From: Siphlonurus alternatus
Taxonomy: Eukaryota; Arthropoda; Insecta; Ephemeroptera; Siphlonuridae
Assembly: GCA_949825025.1 (NCBI GenBank)
Contig: OX463781.1
Location: forward strand, 22,069,630 to 22,133,629
Reading direction: 5' to 3'
DNA: 64,000 bases
In this document: positions 51,580-63,268 of the stretch, piece by piece
How the letters are laid out: each line of letters opens with the position of its first letter
Position numbering within the stretch: the first letter of the stretch is position 1
The notes under the pieces: generated by a model
The model's input: only the letters and a program-made list of their open reading frames with translations
What the model was told of the DNA's origin: nothing
Database searches by the model: none
Program-made: the position numbers and the translations under genes

Positions 51580-53831
51580 TCTTCCCCTTTAAGATAATAT
51601 TATACTGAATGTTTTTGTTGTTGTAAAACTATCCAATATAATTATATTGCTACTTTGATTTTTTTAAAAAAATGTAACTATGTTTTAATAAAAAAAAAAA
51701 TAAAAAAAAGTTGAATTGTTTTGTAATTCAGAAAATACATTGCCTGAAAATTTGCCTAAAATGGATTTAACCGCTTATGTATGATATAAGCTTCAGCTTT
51801 ACTATTTAAAAAAAGCACTTGCTTATACCCATTTCCAACTAAAAAAAAAACATGAAATAAATAACTTGAAAATGTTCTCGGCGCATATGAAAAAAAAAAA
51901 ACAAGACAGAAGAACACCTCCACCCTCCACGGTTGGTACAAAAGGCAATCCTTAGCCATTTACATACGCACAGAAGAAATGTCTACACACCGTTATATAA
52001 CTTCAAAGTAGTTCATTGAATATGGCAGAGAAATAAATTAATAAATAGCTATAACTTGCAAACAACTTTTACATTGCCAATGATGATTTCAGGAATACGT
52101 AGAAATTTTCAAATGAGATAAACAGTCTTAATTCTTGCCAAGGTAGTTGAACGAGTTGTGAAATCATCTTCAGTCTTCATCTAAAACTTTGGAATCAATT
52201 CGAGAAATTTGTAAAACTTTATGCTGAATGATGATGGAGTCTAATTCTATTTCAACCTTATCAAAGAAAGTCATTTTTTAGTTTTTACACCAATGTGTAG
52301 AAATTCACAAGTTATACTGAGTTGCTTAGAAACTTTTAAAACTTTTTTTTTTAATGATACGAAAGTCTATAATATATAAGGAGGGTTGTATTATCATTTA
52401 TCATAATAAATAATTATTACCAAATATTTTCACATTCAATCAAATTTAAATAATTTTCCAAAAGTTTAATTTATTTTTGAAATTCTGGGCACATGGAATT
52501 CAATTTCGAAATATTACAGGTTCCTGTCCTGTCAAAGCTACCAGTGAAGCGTAGAGAAACCTTTAATTGAAATAATACTTTCGCAATGCGTTCTATAGTG
52601 ACGTGCTTTTACCCGACCATTCAAACTCAGGTTTCCTCATTTCCTTTAGTTAAAAAATTAATTAGATAAAAACGGATCACAACTGCCACACATAACTTTT
52701 TTCTTGTGTGTCTTATTTGATCGAAAATATGAGTACATCAACACACATTTCGATATTCTCTGTAGCATTATAGGGATGTGGAATATTAAAAAAAAAAAAA
52801 AAATCATTTTAATGCAAAAGCATGGAGATTTTAGCATAAATAAGTTAGAATTGAGCAAACACAAAATAAAAAAATTAATGAAACATATAATTATTTATAA
52901 ATGTTAGCTCTGTGTAAAAAGAAAAAAAAATCCATTTACATTATAAGTGCTTATATGTCAGTAAAGTTAAATTTGATAATCTTCTATAAAAAATATATAT
53001 AATTTCCTTTGATCCCATGTAATTTCCTCACATATAAAATAACTTAGTTTTACAACTTAACAAACATTGTTAGATGATGACGTCATAGTCTGTATTGGTG
53101 GTTTCTTCTAAATTCTGAGTGAATTTTGGTAGACGCTTTGCTTGAATGGAATTCTGAAGGATGTAGCGGGTAAAGTCGTATGGATGTTTACGTTCCCTGT
53201 GCTTTCAGATACACGCACGTACACAGGAATGTGGACACATGATGTTGTCATATGAGGGAAGATAAATATTACATATTTTTATGCTATAATAAATATTTAC
53301 AAAATTTTATAAAATATAAGATAAATAAAAACAGTATTATTTTTTTACGTTTACTTCAGTAATATTTAATGTTATTTGATACATAGTCATAAAAAATTAC
53401 GGTAAAAATAATAAAAAAATAAATACGAGTCTTAGGGAGTTTTCTTTGATTCCCTATATAGTAATGGGATAGTAAGTTGATATTTTCATAACATCAAAAA
53501 AGCGTGTATATATACATATATCATATTATATTCTACTCTATATTCTGTGCTCTTTTTTTTTATCCCAACGCGTTTTGAACAATAACAATGAGAAAAGCAC
53601 CCAACGCGTTCGGAACGAAATGAAGAGGATTAAATTTTAATGGCGCAAAATTATCATATATATATTGTATATAATGTGTATTTATTTTACCACATAATTA
53701 TTAATATATTTACATATACATACGTATTTTCGTTTGTTAGTATTTATTTACTTTATACGAAAATGTAATAGTGTATACTGAAGCGTTCTATTTGTAAAAT
53801 GTATATTTAATTTTTTTCATACATACTCAAT
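51580..53831. other. AT-rich DNA, no gene seen
   Basis: Short frames without recognised domains. A TGACGTCATAGTC lies at 53078 and may mark an undetected element remnant. Confidence 0.45.
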
Positions 53832-54112
53832 GGACAACCTGCATGAATTTTTATTGCAAATTTGCATAGAGGACTTCGAGTTATGTGCTGTCAAATTTTT
53901 CACATTTTTTAGCCTTCTGACTATGTGACTAATTGACTGTGTCGCATTTCCCTATATCTACATGACTATGACAGCTAGCGTTTTGCGTACAATTTTTAAG
54001 GGTGTTAGTAGGTGCAAAAACAGCTGAAAATATTTGCTATGCATAGCTCGAGACCCTCTATTTACAAATACAAATAAGCAAGAAAATTTTCATGCTTTCA
54101 TGCAGTTTGTCC
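53832..54112. mobile_element. Foldback MITE (family F), copy 3, intact
   Basis: The ends GGACAACCTGCATGAA and TTTCATGCAGTTTGTCC are inverted repeats. Inner arms AGAGGACTTCGAGTTATG and AGCTCGAGACCCTCT also pair. It is the only uninterrupted copy in the window and shows the pre-insertion sequence at both sites where the other two copies were hit. The right end touches a (TA)n run (54115-54175). Confidence 0.75.
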
Positions 54113-54113
54113 G

Positions 54114-54175
<62 letters not shown>

Positions 54176-54230
54176 GACTTAAACAATAAATAAATATCAA
54201 TCTTGCTATGCCTTATCATTTCATTTATAG

Positions 54231-54510
54231 ATGAATTGAGTATCGACCTAAATTTTTTTTATTGCAGAAATGGATAGAGCGTGCAAAGTTATGCTACCCT
54301 GATTTTTTTCAGATTTTTTAGAGCCCGGGAAGTATTTTTAAAAAATGATTGAAAGTCCTTTTTGTGACGTCACGCAGCGGAAAGTCCTATCTTTTTCTGA
54401 CGTCACATGAAACTTTCAATAATTTTTTAAAAATAGTTCACGGGCTTTAAAAAATCTGAAAAAAATCAGGGTAGCATAAATTTGCACCTTCTATCCATTT
54501 CTGCAATAAA
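54231..54510. mobile_element. Long-TIR MITE (family G), copy 4
   Basis: TTGAGTATCGACCTAAATTT, GCAGAAATGGATAGAGCG and ATGCTACCCTGATTTTTTTC, with inverse copies, match 21332-21652. TGACGTCA lies at 54365-54372 and 54398-54405. The centre between the two sites is shorter and the last bases of the right end are missing or replaced. Confidence 0.75.
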
Positions 54511-55249
54511 AGACAAAAAATAAAAATTTCCCATTGCATTTCATGCATTATTATATAACCCGCTCTATTTGAAGGCTGATCAATTTGCCTAACTTTAAGG
54601 AGAGTGGATAATGTGGACACTTTTAAGTTATATATATATTTGTTTTTAGTATTTTTCTATGAAGAATATCTTACGTACTCCGTATCAATTTATTCTTTAA
54701 AAAGTGGATACTTTTATGGTAACGTCAATTGCTTTTACTATTCTGCCATGACCACATCTTCAACAGAGGTGAAAATTACTATATATAAAAGACATTGGTA
54801 AATTTATTTACGCTATTTCATGACTATATATTATGGTGCGTAATGTATCTTATTTGCTCTGGTTTTCGAATTCCATTAAATTTTGCTTCTAACTGCATGT
54901 TATACTTCTAATCTTCTTATACCCCCTCTCTACATCTCCTGTAGTACATTTTGTACATGTAACACAGTCCTGATAACATGCTTGACAACATAATATACAG
55001 ACACCGTGGCGGCTCAGAGCTGTATGCATGATGAACAAACACAATAGTGTTTGGTGCATAACGTCCGTTCTATTCACGCTTCATGATACTCATGTACTAT
55101 AATAATGTTATTATATATGTTGATATGTGACGTATATAATGTGTAAAACTTAAACTTAGCAAAATATACGCAAGCATACTGTACATTGTTGTGCTGTATA
55201 AATACTGTAATTACAATAAACTATTCAGTTATTGAATTTAACATATTAA
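54511..55249. other. AT-rich DNA, no gene seen
   Basis: 54545-54602 is a diverged inverse copy of the repeat at 21170 (TTTGCCTAACTTTAAGGAG). The rest shows nothing supported. Confidence 0.45.
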
Positions 55250-55866
55250 CTAGGGCGGGGGGGCCTTTACGAAAAGGCCCTAAATCAGTGTGCAGTGATC
55301 ATTTGCAATGCCAGTCTTAATTTTTCAAAAAAAGTTTCAACGGGGTTTCGAAGAAATTGCAGGGGTTTTAATAGAGGGCTTGGATTTGATAATAATCATG
55401 TTGTGAAAAATATTTGCATCAAAAAATATACAGAAATAAAAAATAAATAAAAATAGTAATAAAAAATAATAAATAAAGCGAAGATACAGCACCTCTGAGT
55501 CGAGTAGGTCCACTTTCTTTTGTCACCATTTATTACAAAGTCGTCAGCAACAGCAAAGCGAATCGTAGAAGGTGGGGCTCCTTAATCGGATGAAACCGGG
55601 AAAGCGGAATTCGGTAGGACTTTTTAATCGGATGAAACCGGGAAACCGAAAAGCGGAAGGGGGCTTATCAGAAGGAACCTGGTAGCGGACAGAGATTTAA
55701 AATAAATTCAGTAACCATTCACATTTTACCTTGCAAGTCTTGGTATCTGAGTCATAACCTCGCTAGTCGGCGGTCAGAGAACGAATGACTGTTGAGAACG
55801 TCAACGAAATTCTCAGAAGTTTTGAAATCACGTCCTCTCGCCGTTCCCAACAATGCGTGTTTACCC

Positions 55867-56056
55867 GTTGCCATGGCAACGACGATCCACAAGCTGTGAC
55901 GTCATGCACATTACGGGGCCTCCCGAATGTTGGCGGGAAACCGTTCAAACCGCGGTGCACGCGCGATATAATATGCATGAAACGTGTTTCCCACCCAATA
56001 CTGATCGCCAGCAGATTTAAATATTGCCGCCCGCTTTATTTTTTGAATTTCCCGCC
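55867..56056. promoter_or_regulatory. Promoter-like site cluster in unit A
   Basis: The perfect RFX X-box palindrome GTTGCCATGGCAAC (55867-55880) is followed by TGACGTCA (55897-55904), an E2F-like GGCGGGAAA (about 55932-55940), a TATAATATGCAT stretch near 55967 and TTTCCCGCC (about 56048-56056). Unit B keeps the X-box (59394-59407), CRE (59424-59431) and first E2F-like site, but its second reads TTTTCCGCC. The grouping suggests a Pol II control region; transcription is not shown. Confidence 0.45.
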
Positions 56057-58643
56057 TTCCTCGATCATTTCCGGTTCCCGACAGTACTAAATTCGAGTTT
56101 CTGGCATTATTTTACATGATACTGGACTGTAGAGGGGAGATTGATATGGCTCGCAACGCGTAAGAATAAAAAACATGCGTTCGTCACGGGTCCGCCATTC
56201 ATACGCAGCTCGGCTCCTTCGGAGACCTCGCCTAACCATAAAATGGAATAAGATTGTGTTGGCCTTTCGAAATACAGCTCGGCTCGTTCCTCGCCTCGCT
56301 TAAAATTCTTGGATAGATGCGTGCGGGCAACGAATAACATTGCCAACTCATACGCAGCTCGGCTCGTTCCTCGCCTCGCTTAAAATTGAATATAAAATAT
56401 TGATCTGAGCGTTAAATAGTGGTTATTTTCAAACTCCAGGGATGTTTTTACCTATAGAAAGACTATTTAATATTTTATTTACCCTTAAATAACACCTGCA
56501 CAGCGAAATCATGCATGAAATCCCAGCATAATATAGTGCATATATGAAAAATAGGTATTTCGCCCACCGCCATCTTGTTTTTCGAGATAGGCAAAATCCG
56601 AGTCCAGATTCGTGATCAGCGTGGTCGATATAGTCAGAAACCGTCGAAAACTCAATTTCGATTTTTCCCCCTATCTTCCCCATGTATAAGCGGTGAGAGA
56701 AGGGGTACCCCTTCTGAAATTTTTGTCAAAAACATAAAAGTCCAAAAATCTCGAGAACTATAGATTGCAGCTTAAATCTGAAGACTGCATCTTGTCCGGC
56801 TCAAAAAACTGGTCTAGAAAAGTTGGACCAATAATTTTTCGGGACAAACACTTTCCCGAAATCGGGATTTTGGATATCGAAAAATTCGTATCTTCGATCG
56901 GGCCGCGTGGGCCCCCTATGTGCCGGAAAATTCCCAAATTTGGTTTTTGGGCATTGTTTTGGATCCCCTACAACCTCCCGTCGAGAGTTTGCTCGAAAAA
57001 AAATTCCTTCCCTGAGTTTGGCGCAACCCGTAAAAAATGGGTATTTTGGCCGGCAGATCCGCCCGCAATGCTAATCAAATGGCCCCATGTTATTCTTATG
57101 GGGATTTGAGACCAGGCTTTCGTTTTCAAAAAAACGCACTTTTGGTGGTCGCAGGGGGTCGAGTCGGGTATCAAATTGAAGGGCACATGGTGTAGAGTCT
57201 ATAAAGTGTCAGAACAAAGTTGTGGAACGTTGCGCTCGGCCGCCATATTGGATCCAAAACGCGTCCTTTGAAGGGGGGGCCCTTCGGGCCCCGTAAGACC
57301 CACATTCTTGAAACGCATATTTTTAGGCGTGAGGCGCTTAGTTTTAACAGGATTTGACAAAAAAACACCATGTCAATGACGTAAAAAAAAAGTTATTAAG
57401 GAAAAGGATGCGTTTCCAATGTTATCCTTATGGGAGGAGGTTGTTTTACATTTCCCGCTTGCCTGGGCTAATCCTCATAGTTGGCATCGATTTGAAAAAA
57501 GTTTCTGAAAGAAAAAGAGTGTGGACAACTTTCATACTGCGCGAAATTTTCGAATTCAGGTGTGCTCAAAAGTTATTCGAGGAGAAAAGTGGTCGATTTT
57601 TAGCATGCGTAAACCCTATGTTCCCATGCGATTTTTTGAGTTTTTTGAAAATCGAAAAATTGAGCCGTAGAAAAGTTAGGATTTGTCAAGAGCTTTCAGA
57701 AAAAGTCTCAAACTTGTTCCTAGCCGAAAAATTGCCAAAACTGTTGGGGGGTTCACCAGATTGAAGCTATCGAAAAAGTTTTTAAAAACTACCCCTCTGG
57801 AGGAGGCCCAAAGAGCCCCAAGGGCCCAAATTGATATTGGTCAAATAGTCCGTTAAATTTGGGTCCTGATGGGTCCCAATAAAAGAACCGGGGGCTCCTT
57901 CGGGGCCCCTTTTATGGGGCCCAAAAATAAAAGTTGCACCCCTAGGGGTTTTTGGTGCCATACTGTACGGATCCGGCCATAGCACGGTAAGTATGCCTCG
58001 GAGGTGCCATGTTTGTATTTAGCAAAGCTGCGTCGTCTTTCGGGACACACTTTTGGTGTGGTGACCTTCGCCGTAGCTCTTCAATCTAATGATTTAAGGC
58101 AAAGGCCGTAAAACATCTTTTTTTGGAGGTCCCAAACTTCCGGGGCCCGCAGTCGCGGAACCAAAACAGATAGGAGGAAGCTCACATGAAGCTAAAAGAT
58201 GCCCGACACATTCTTCTAAACGATTCGACCGAAAAAAATTTCAGTTTCCAACTTTAAATGACTTTTATGGCAAAAACCGCAAAAACGGCGATTTTTTTCG
58301 AAAAAAACACTAAAACAGCGATAAAAAATTTTTGGGGCAAAAATTCAAAAATAACACCTCCCATATAAAAGTTTACGTTCCGGGCTACATTTCGCCCATT
58401 GGGACCTAAGCTCTATCTCTCAAAACCGCTCACCGGTGGTATTTTAAAAAAATTAACATTATCGCTTATGGCGGGCGAACGGTGCGCCGGACGCCATCTT
58501 TGAAGGCAAAAAGTAGGGGTAGCGCATGTTACCTAAAGCCGTTTTTGGGGTCAAAACGTCATTTTTCGGACATTTTTTAAATTTCGGGAATTTTGGAAAT
58601 ACCCCCCGGGAATTTTTGGGAATTTTTGGATTTTGAAAATGAC

Positions 58644-58730
58644 GGGTGGGGCCCTTCGGGTCCCACCCGGGACGCGCCCTGCGGGCGCGGCGGGGCCCTG
58701 CGGGCCCCGCGGAGGGCCCTCCGGGCCCCT
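58644..58730. repeat. Cluster of GC hairpins in unit A
   Basis: Four inverted repeats in a row: GGGTGGGGCCCTTCGGGTCC with a CTTCGG loop closing on CCCACCC, then GCGCCCTGCGGGCGC, CGGGGCCCTGCGGGCCCCG and GAGGGCCCTCCGGGCCCCTC. Related hairpins occur at about 57275, 57890 and 60806. The collagen-like minus frame here is only this repeat read as codons. Confidence 0.75.
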
Positions 58731-58764
58731 CAAAGATTCTTGACCATGCATTTCAAATCAGAGA

Positions 58765-58788
58765 TTTAGTGCTTTTAATATAATATAA
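58765..58788. other. AT-rich spacer between the two units
   Basis: Twenty-four bases of A and T (TTTAGTGC, then TTTTAATATAATATAA) separate the inferred 5' end of unit A from the hairpin end of unit B. If the Helitron reading is right this is host target sequence; otherwise it is the last part of the repeat unit. Confidence 0.35.
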
Positions 58789-61708
58789 CTAGGGCGGGGG
58801 GGCCTTTACGAAAAGGTCCCAAATCAGTGTGCAGTGATCATTTGCAATGCCAGTCTTAATTTTTCAAAAAAAGTTTCAACGGGTTCGAAGAAATTGCAGG
58901 GGTTTTAATAGGGGGCTTGGATTTGATAATAATCATGTTGTGAAAAAATTTGCATCAAGAAATTTAAAAAATCAAAAAATATATTTAAAATAATAATTAA
59001 AAATAAATAAAGCGAAGATACAGCACCTCTGAATCGAGTAGGTCCACTTTCTTTTGTCACCATTTATTACAATGTCATCAGCAACAGCAAAGCGAATCGT
59101 AGAAGGTGGGACTCCTTAATCGGATGAAACCGGGAAAGCGGAATTCGGTAGGACTTTAATCGGATGAAACCGGGAAACCGAAAAGCTGAAGGGGGCTTAT
59201 CAGAAGGAACCTGGTAGCGGACAGAGATTTAAAATAAATTCAGTAACCATTCACATTTTACCTTGCAAGTCTTGGTATCTGAGTCAACCTCGCTAGTCGG
59301 CGGTCAGAGAACGAATGACTGTTGAGAACGTCGACATTCTCAGAAATTTTGAAATCACGTCCTCTCGCCGTTCCCAACAATGCTTGTTTACCCGTTGCCA
59401 TGGCAACGACGATCCACAAGCTGTGACGTCATGCACATTACGGGGCCTCTCGAATGTTGGCGGGAAACCGTTCAAACCGCGGTGCACGCGCGATATAATA
59501 TGCATGAAACGTGTTTCCCACCCAATAATGATCGCCAGCAGATGTAAATATTGCCGCCCGCTTTATTTTTTGAATTTTCCGCCTTCCTCGATCATTTCCA
59601 GTTCCCGACAGTACTAAATTCGAGTTTCTGGCATAATTTTACATGATACTGGACTGTAGAGGGAAGATTGATATGGCTCGCAACGCGTAAGAATAAAAAA
59701 CATGCGTTCGTCACGGGTCCGCCATTCATACGCAACTCGGCTCCTTCGGAGACCTCGCCTAACCATAAAATGGAATAAGATAGTGTTGGCCTTTCGAAAT
59801 ACAGCTCGGCTCGTTCCTCGCCTCGCTTAAAATTCTTGGATAGATGCGTGCGGGCAACGAATAACATTGCCAACTCATACGCAGCTCGGCTCGTTCCTCG
59901 CCTCGCTTAAAATTGAATATAAAATAAAATATTGTTCTTATCGTTAAATAATGGTCATTTTCAAACTCCAGGGATGTTTTTACCTATAGAAAGACAATTT
60001 AATATTTTATTTACCCTTAAATAACACCTGTACAGCGAAATCATGCATGAAATTCCAGCATAATATAGTGCATATACGAAAAATAGGTATTTCGCCCGCC
60101 GCCATCTTGTTTTTCGAGATAGGCGAAATCCGAGGCCAGATTCGTGATCAGCGTGGTCGATATAGTCAGAAACCGTCGAAAACTCAATTTCGATTTTTCC
60201 CCCTATCTTCCCCATGTATAAGCGGTGAGAGAAGGGGTACCCCTTCTGAAATTTTTGTCAAAAACATAAAAGTCCAAAAATCTCAAGAACTATAGGTCGC
60301 AGCTTAAATCTGAAGACTGCATCTTGTCCGGCTCCAAAAACTGGTCTAGAAAAGTTGGACCAATAATTTTTCGGGACAAACACTTTCCCGAAATCGGGAT
60401 TTTGGATATCGAAAAATTCGTATCTTCGATCGGGCCGCGTGGGCCCCCTATGTGCCGGAAAATTCCCAAATTTGGTTTTTGGGCATTGTTTTGGGTCCCC
60501 TACAACCTCCCGTCGAGAGTTTGCTCGAAAAAAAATTCCTTCCCTGAGTTTGGCGCAACCCGTAAAAAATGGGTATTTCAGCCGGCAGATCCGCCCGCAA
60601 TGCTAATCAAATGGCCCCATGTTATTCTTATGGGGATTTGAGACCAGGCTTTCGTTTTCAAAAAAATGCACTTCCGGTGGTCGCAGGGAGTCGAGTCGGG
60701 TATCAAATTGAAGGCCACATGGTGTAAAGTCCATAAAGTGTCACAACAAAGTTGTGGGACGTTGCGCTCGGCCGCCATATTGGATCCAAAACGCGTACTT
60801 TGAAAGGGGGGCCCTGCGGGCCCCGTTAGACCCACATTCTTGAAACGCATATTTTTAGGCGTGGGAAACTTAGTTTTAACAGGATTCAACGAAAAAACAC
60901 CATGTCAATATCGTAAAAAAAAGTTATTCGGGAAAAGGATGCGTTTCCTATGTTATCCTTATGGGAGGAGGTTGTTTTGCATTTCCCGCTTGCCTGGGCT
61001 AATTCTCATAGTTGGCATCGATTTGAAAAAAGTTTCTGAAAGAAGAAGAGTGTGGACAACTTTCATACTGCGCGAAATTTTCGAATTCAGGTGTGCTCAA
61101 AAGTTATTCGAGGGGAAAAGTGGTCAATTTTTAGCATGCGTAAACCCTATGTTCCGATGCGATTTTTTGAGTTTTTTGAAAATCGAAAAATCGAGCCGTA
61201 GAAAAGTTAGAACTTGTCAAGAGCTTTCAGAAAAAGTCTCAAACTTGTTCCTAGCCGAAAAATTGCCAAAACTGTTGGGGGGGTTCACCAGATTGAAGCT
61301 AGCGAAAGAGCTTTTAAAAACTACCCCTCTGGAGGAGGCCCAAAGAGCCCCAGGGGCCCAAATTGATATTGGTCAAATAGTTCGTTAAATTTGGATCCTG
61401 ATGGGTCCCAATAAAAGAACCGGGGGCTCCTTCGGGGCCCCCTTTATGGGGTCCAAAAATAAAAGTTGCACCCCTAGGGGTTTTTGGTGCCATACTGTAC
61501 GGATCCGGCCATAGCACGATAAGTATGCTATGGAGGTGCCATGTTTGTATTTGGCGAAGCTGCGTCGTCTGTCGGGACACACTTTTGCTGTAGAAACCTC
61601 CACCGTAGCTCTTCAATCTAATGATTTAAGGCAAAGGCCGTAAAACACCTTTTTTTTGAGGTCCCAAACTTCCGGGGCCCGCAGCCGCGAAACCAAAACA
61701 GATAGGAG
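58789..61708 (-). mobile_element. Helitron-like element, unit B, cut by the gap
   Basis: It starts with the same CTAGGGCGGGG end and follows unit A closely (by eye about 95% identical, with small indels), 3539 bases downstream. The terminal hairpin is kept although one pair became G-T (GGGGCCTTT and AAAGGTCCC on the plus strand). It runs into the N gap before the GC hairpin cluster that unit A has at 58640-58730, so its other end is unknown. Confidence 0.55.
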
Positions 61709-61908
61709 NNNNNNNNNNNNNNNNNNNNNNNNNNNNNNNNNNNNNNNNNNNNNNNNNNNNNNNNNNNNNNNNNNNNNNNNNNNNNNNNNNNNNNNNNNNN
61801 NNNNNNNNNNNNNNNNNNNNNNNNNNNNNNNNNNNNNNNNNNNNNNNNNNNNNNNNNNNNNNNNNNNNNNNNNNNNNNNNNNNNNNNNNNNNNNNNNNNN
61901 NNNNNNNN
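61709..61908. other. Assembly gap, 200 N
   Basis: Exactly 200 unknown bases, a common placeholder length, so the true distance is unknown. It falls inside unit B, where tandem near-identical copies would confuse an assembler. Sequence right of the gap is unrelated AT-rich DNA. Confidence 0.98.
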
Positions 61909-63111
61909 GTAATATGGAAATATAACAATAATTATTGTTTATTGCGTTAATATTAAATACAGATATTATTGATACATTCATATCTCACCATAATAATATA
62001 TAATGATGAATGTAATTTTCAGTATAAATACATATTATAATATGTATGCAAATCCTACTATCCATGATGTGGTAAAAACATTGACCATAATACTAGGTGT
62101 GTTCGTAAACGCTGTCCAGTGTACACTTTCTGCACCCAATCGACCTTATGTCCAAGATTATTATTATTACTACTTATTATTACTTATTATTACGCGTACA
62201 AATATTTAAGCACATTGAGCGCTGTGGTGATTCACGAAGGTGATCCAAGCAATATCGGGAATTTTCTCACTACACTAATATTGTAGCGTTCAGTGTTAAT
62301 AAGTTAGACTGACGCTATAGTTCCTTTATGAATTGATCTCAATATGTTTCTAAAATATTGACAATATGTCTTCATAGCTGTGAAACTTTTCGTCCATAAA
62401 TAAAGTAAAAGCACTAAAAGCAAAACACGAGGAAAATATGCAAATTTAATAATATTAAATAGTTCTGTATAATTTAAGGAAAATAAAAGATTATATATAG
62501 TCTCAAAACTTGTTGGAAAAATTCTTAAAATATTAACCAAACAATTATATATATTTGAAAATTAATTTTCCTTGCTGTATAAATATATACATATAACTTG
62601 TATTGGCCATACAGAATACAGACTGTGTTATTAATGTTATTATAAACAATTTTTTACGCTCTTGACTCTTGAAAAAGTGTTAGCATTTTTTTCATTTTTA
62701 TATAGAATGTGCCCGCGAGGAACGAACATTGAAACAGGAAAATAATTATGCTGCTGAATAGAATTAATATTTTGTAAACTATTATATCTTTCAAAACAAA
62801 ATAATGTTTTGGGGGCAAATACTAAAAAAGTGTTATATAATACATTCGTGCGGAATTATAATATGTATTATTATTTGTTTTATTAAACGTATTACTTCAT
62901 TGTTCATTTTTAAACTTTTTTCGACTAATTTAGACGAGAGAGCGAAAGGATGTTTACTTTCTTTGAAAATTTGTGAAATATTTTTTTTTATTGTTTTTGG
63001 AACCAAAGAGAGAAAATCTGCGTATGTAATTTTTGTCATTTCTTAATAAATCAATAAATATTTGTATTTATTTATTATACATAGAAAACCGTGAGATACA
63101 TAGTCTTTACA
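61909..63111. other. AT-rich DNA, no gene seen
   Basis: Short frames (up to 80 residues) on both strands without recognised domains. Confidence 0.5.
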
Positions 63112-63268
63112 ATGGGGGCGATTCACGAAAGAATTATCTAGGTTTTTATCCGCGTTTAGCTTAACTACATTTAACCAGGCGATTTAACACGTAAAACAGG
63201 TATAGTTTAAACATGGTTAAGCTAAACGTGGTTAAAACCTCGCTAACTGTTTCGTGAATCGCGCCCAT
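63112..63268. mobile_element. Small TIR MITE, ATGGGGGCGATTCACGAAA ends
   Basis: The ends ATGGGGGCGATTCACGAAA and TTTCGTGAATCGCGCCCAT are inverted repeats with one mismatch. Inside, GTTTAGCTTAAC and GTTAAGCTAAAC also pair. At 157 bp it has no coding room. I could not fix a target duplication. Confidence 0.7.

Larger units (their letters stand above)
55250..58764 (-). mobile_element. Helitron-like non-autonomous element, unit A, 3.5 kb
   Basis: On the minus strand the left end reads GGGCCTTT-TCGT-AAAGGCCC, a perfect 8-bp hairpin, then seven bases, then CTAG, then host T. This is the Helitron 3' signature (hairpin, CTRR, insertion between A and T). The other end may be at 58764, where the minus strand reads A then TCTCTGATTTG, fitting the 5' TC. 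The unit is far richer in G+C than its surroundings. It contains promoter-like sites (55867-56056), a 32-bp direct repeat (near 56274 and 56353) and many GGGCCC hairpins. No Rep/helicase or any recognised protein is encoded. A tandem satellite-like repeat of other origin is the alternative. Confidence 0.5.

Noticed and set aside
58551..58751. Minus frame with collagen-like Gly-Pro repeats
   Set aside because: It is the GC hairpin cluster read as codons; the Gly-Pro pattern comes from GGGCCC palindromes.
60840..61388. 182-residue frame in unit B and its 136-residue counterpart in unit A (57354-57764), plus the 105-114-residue pair at 60324 and 56765
   Set aside because: They are similar only because the units are near-identical DNA. 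A G-run length difference shifts the frame between copies, and I recognise no domain. A real protein is possible but unsupported.
55250..61708. Rep/helicase gene expected for an autonomous Helitron
   Set aside because: No HUH endonuclease or helicase motif appears in any frame of either unit, so at most they are non-autonomous.
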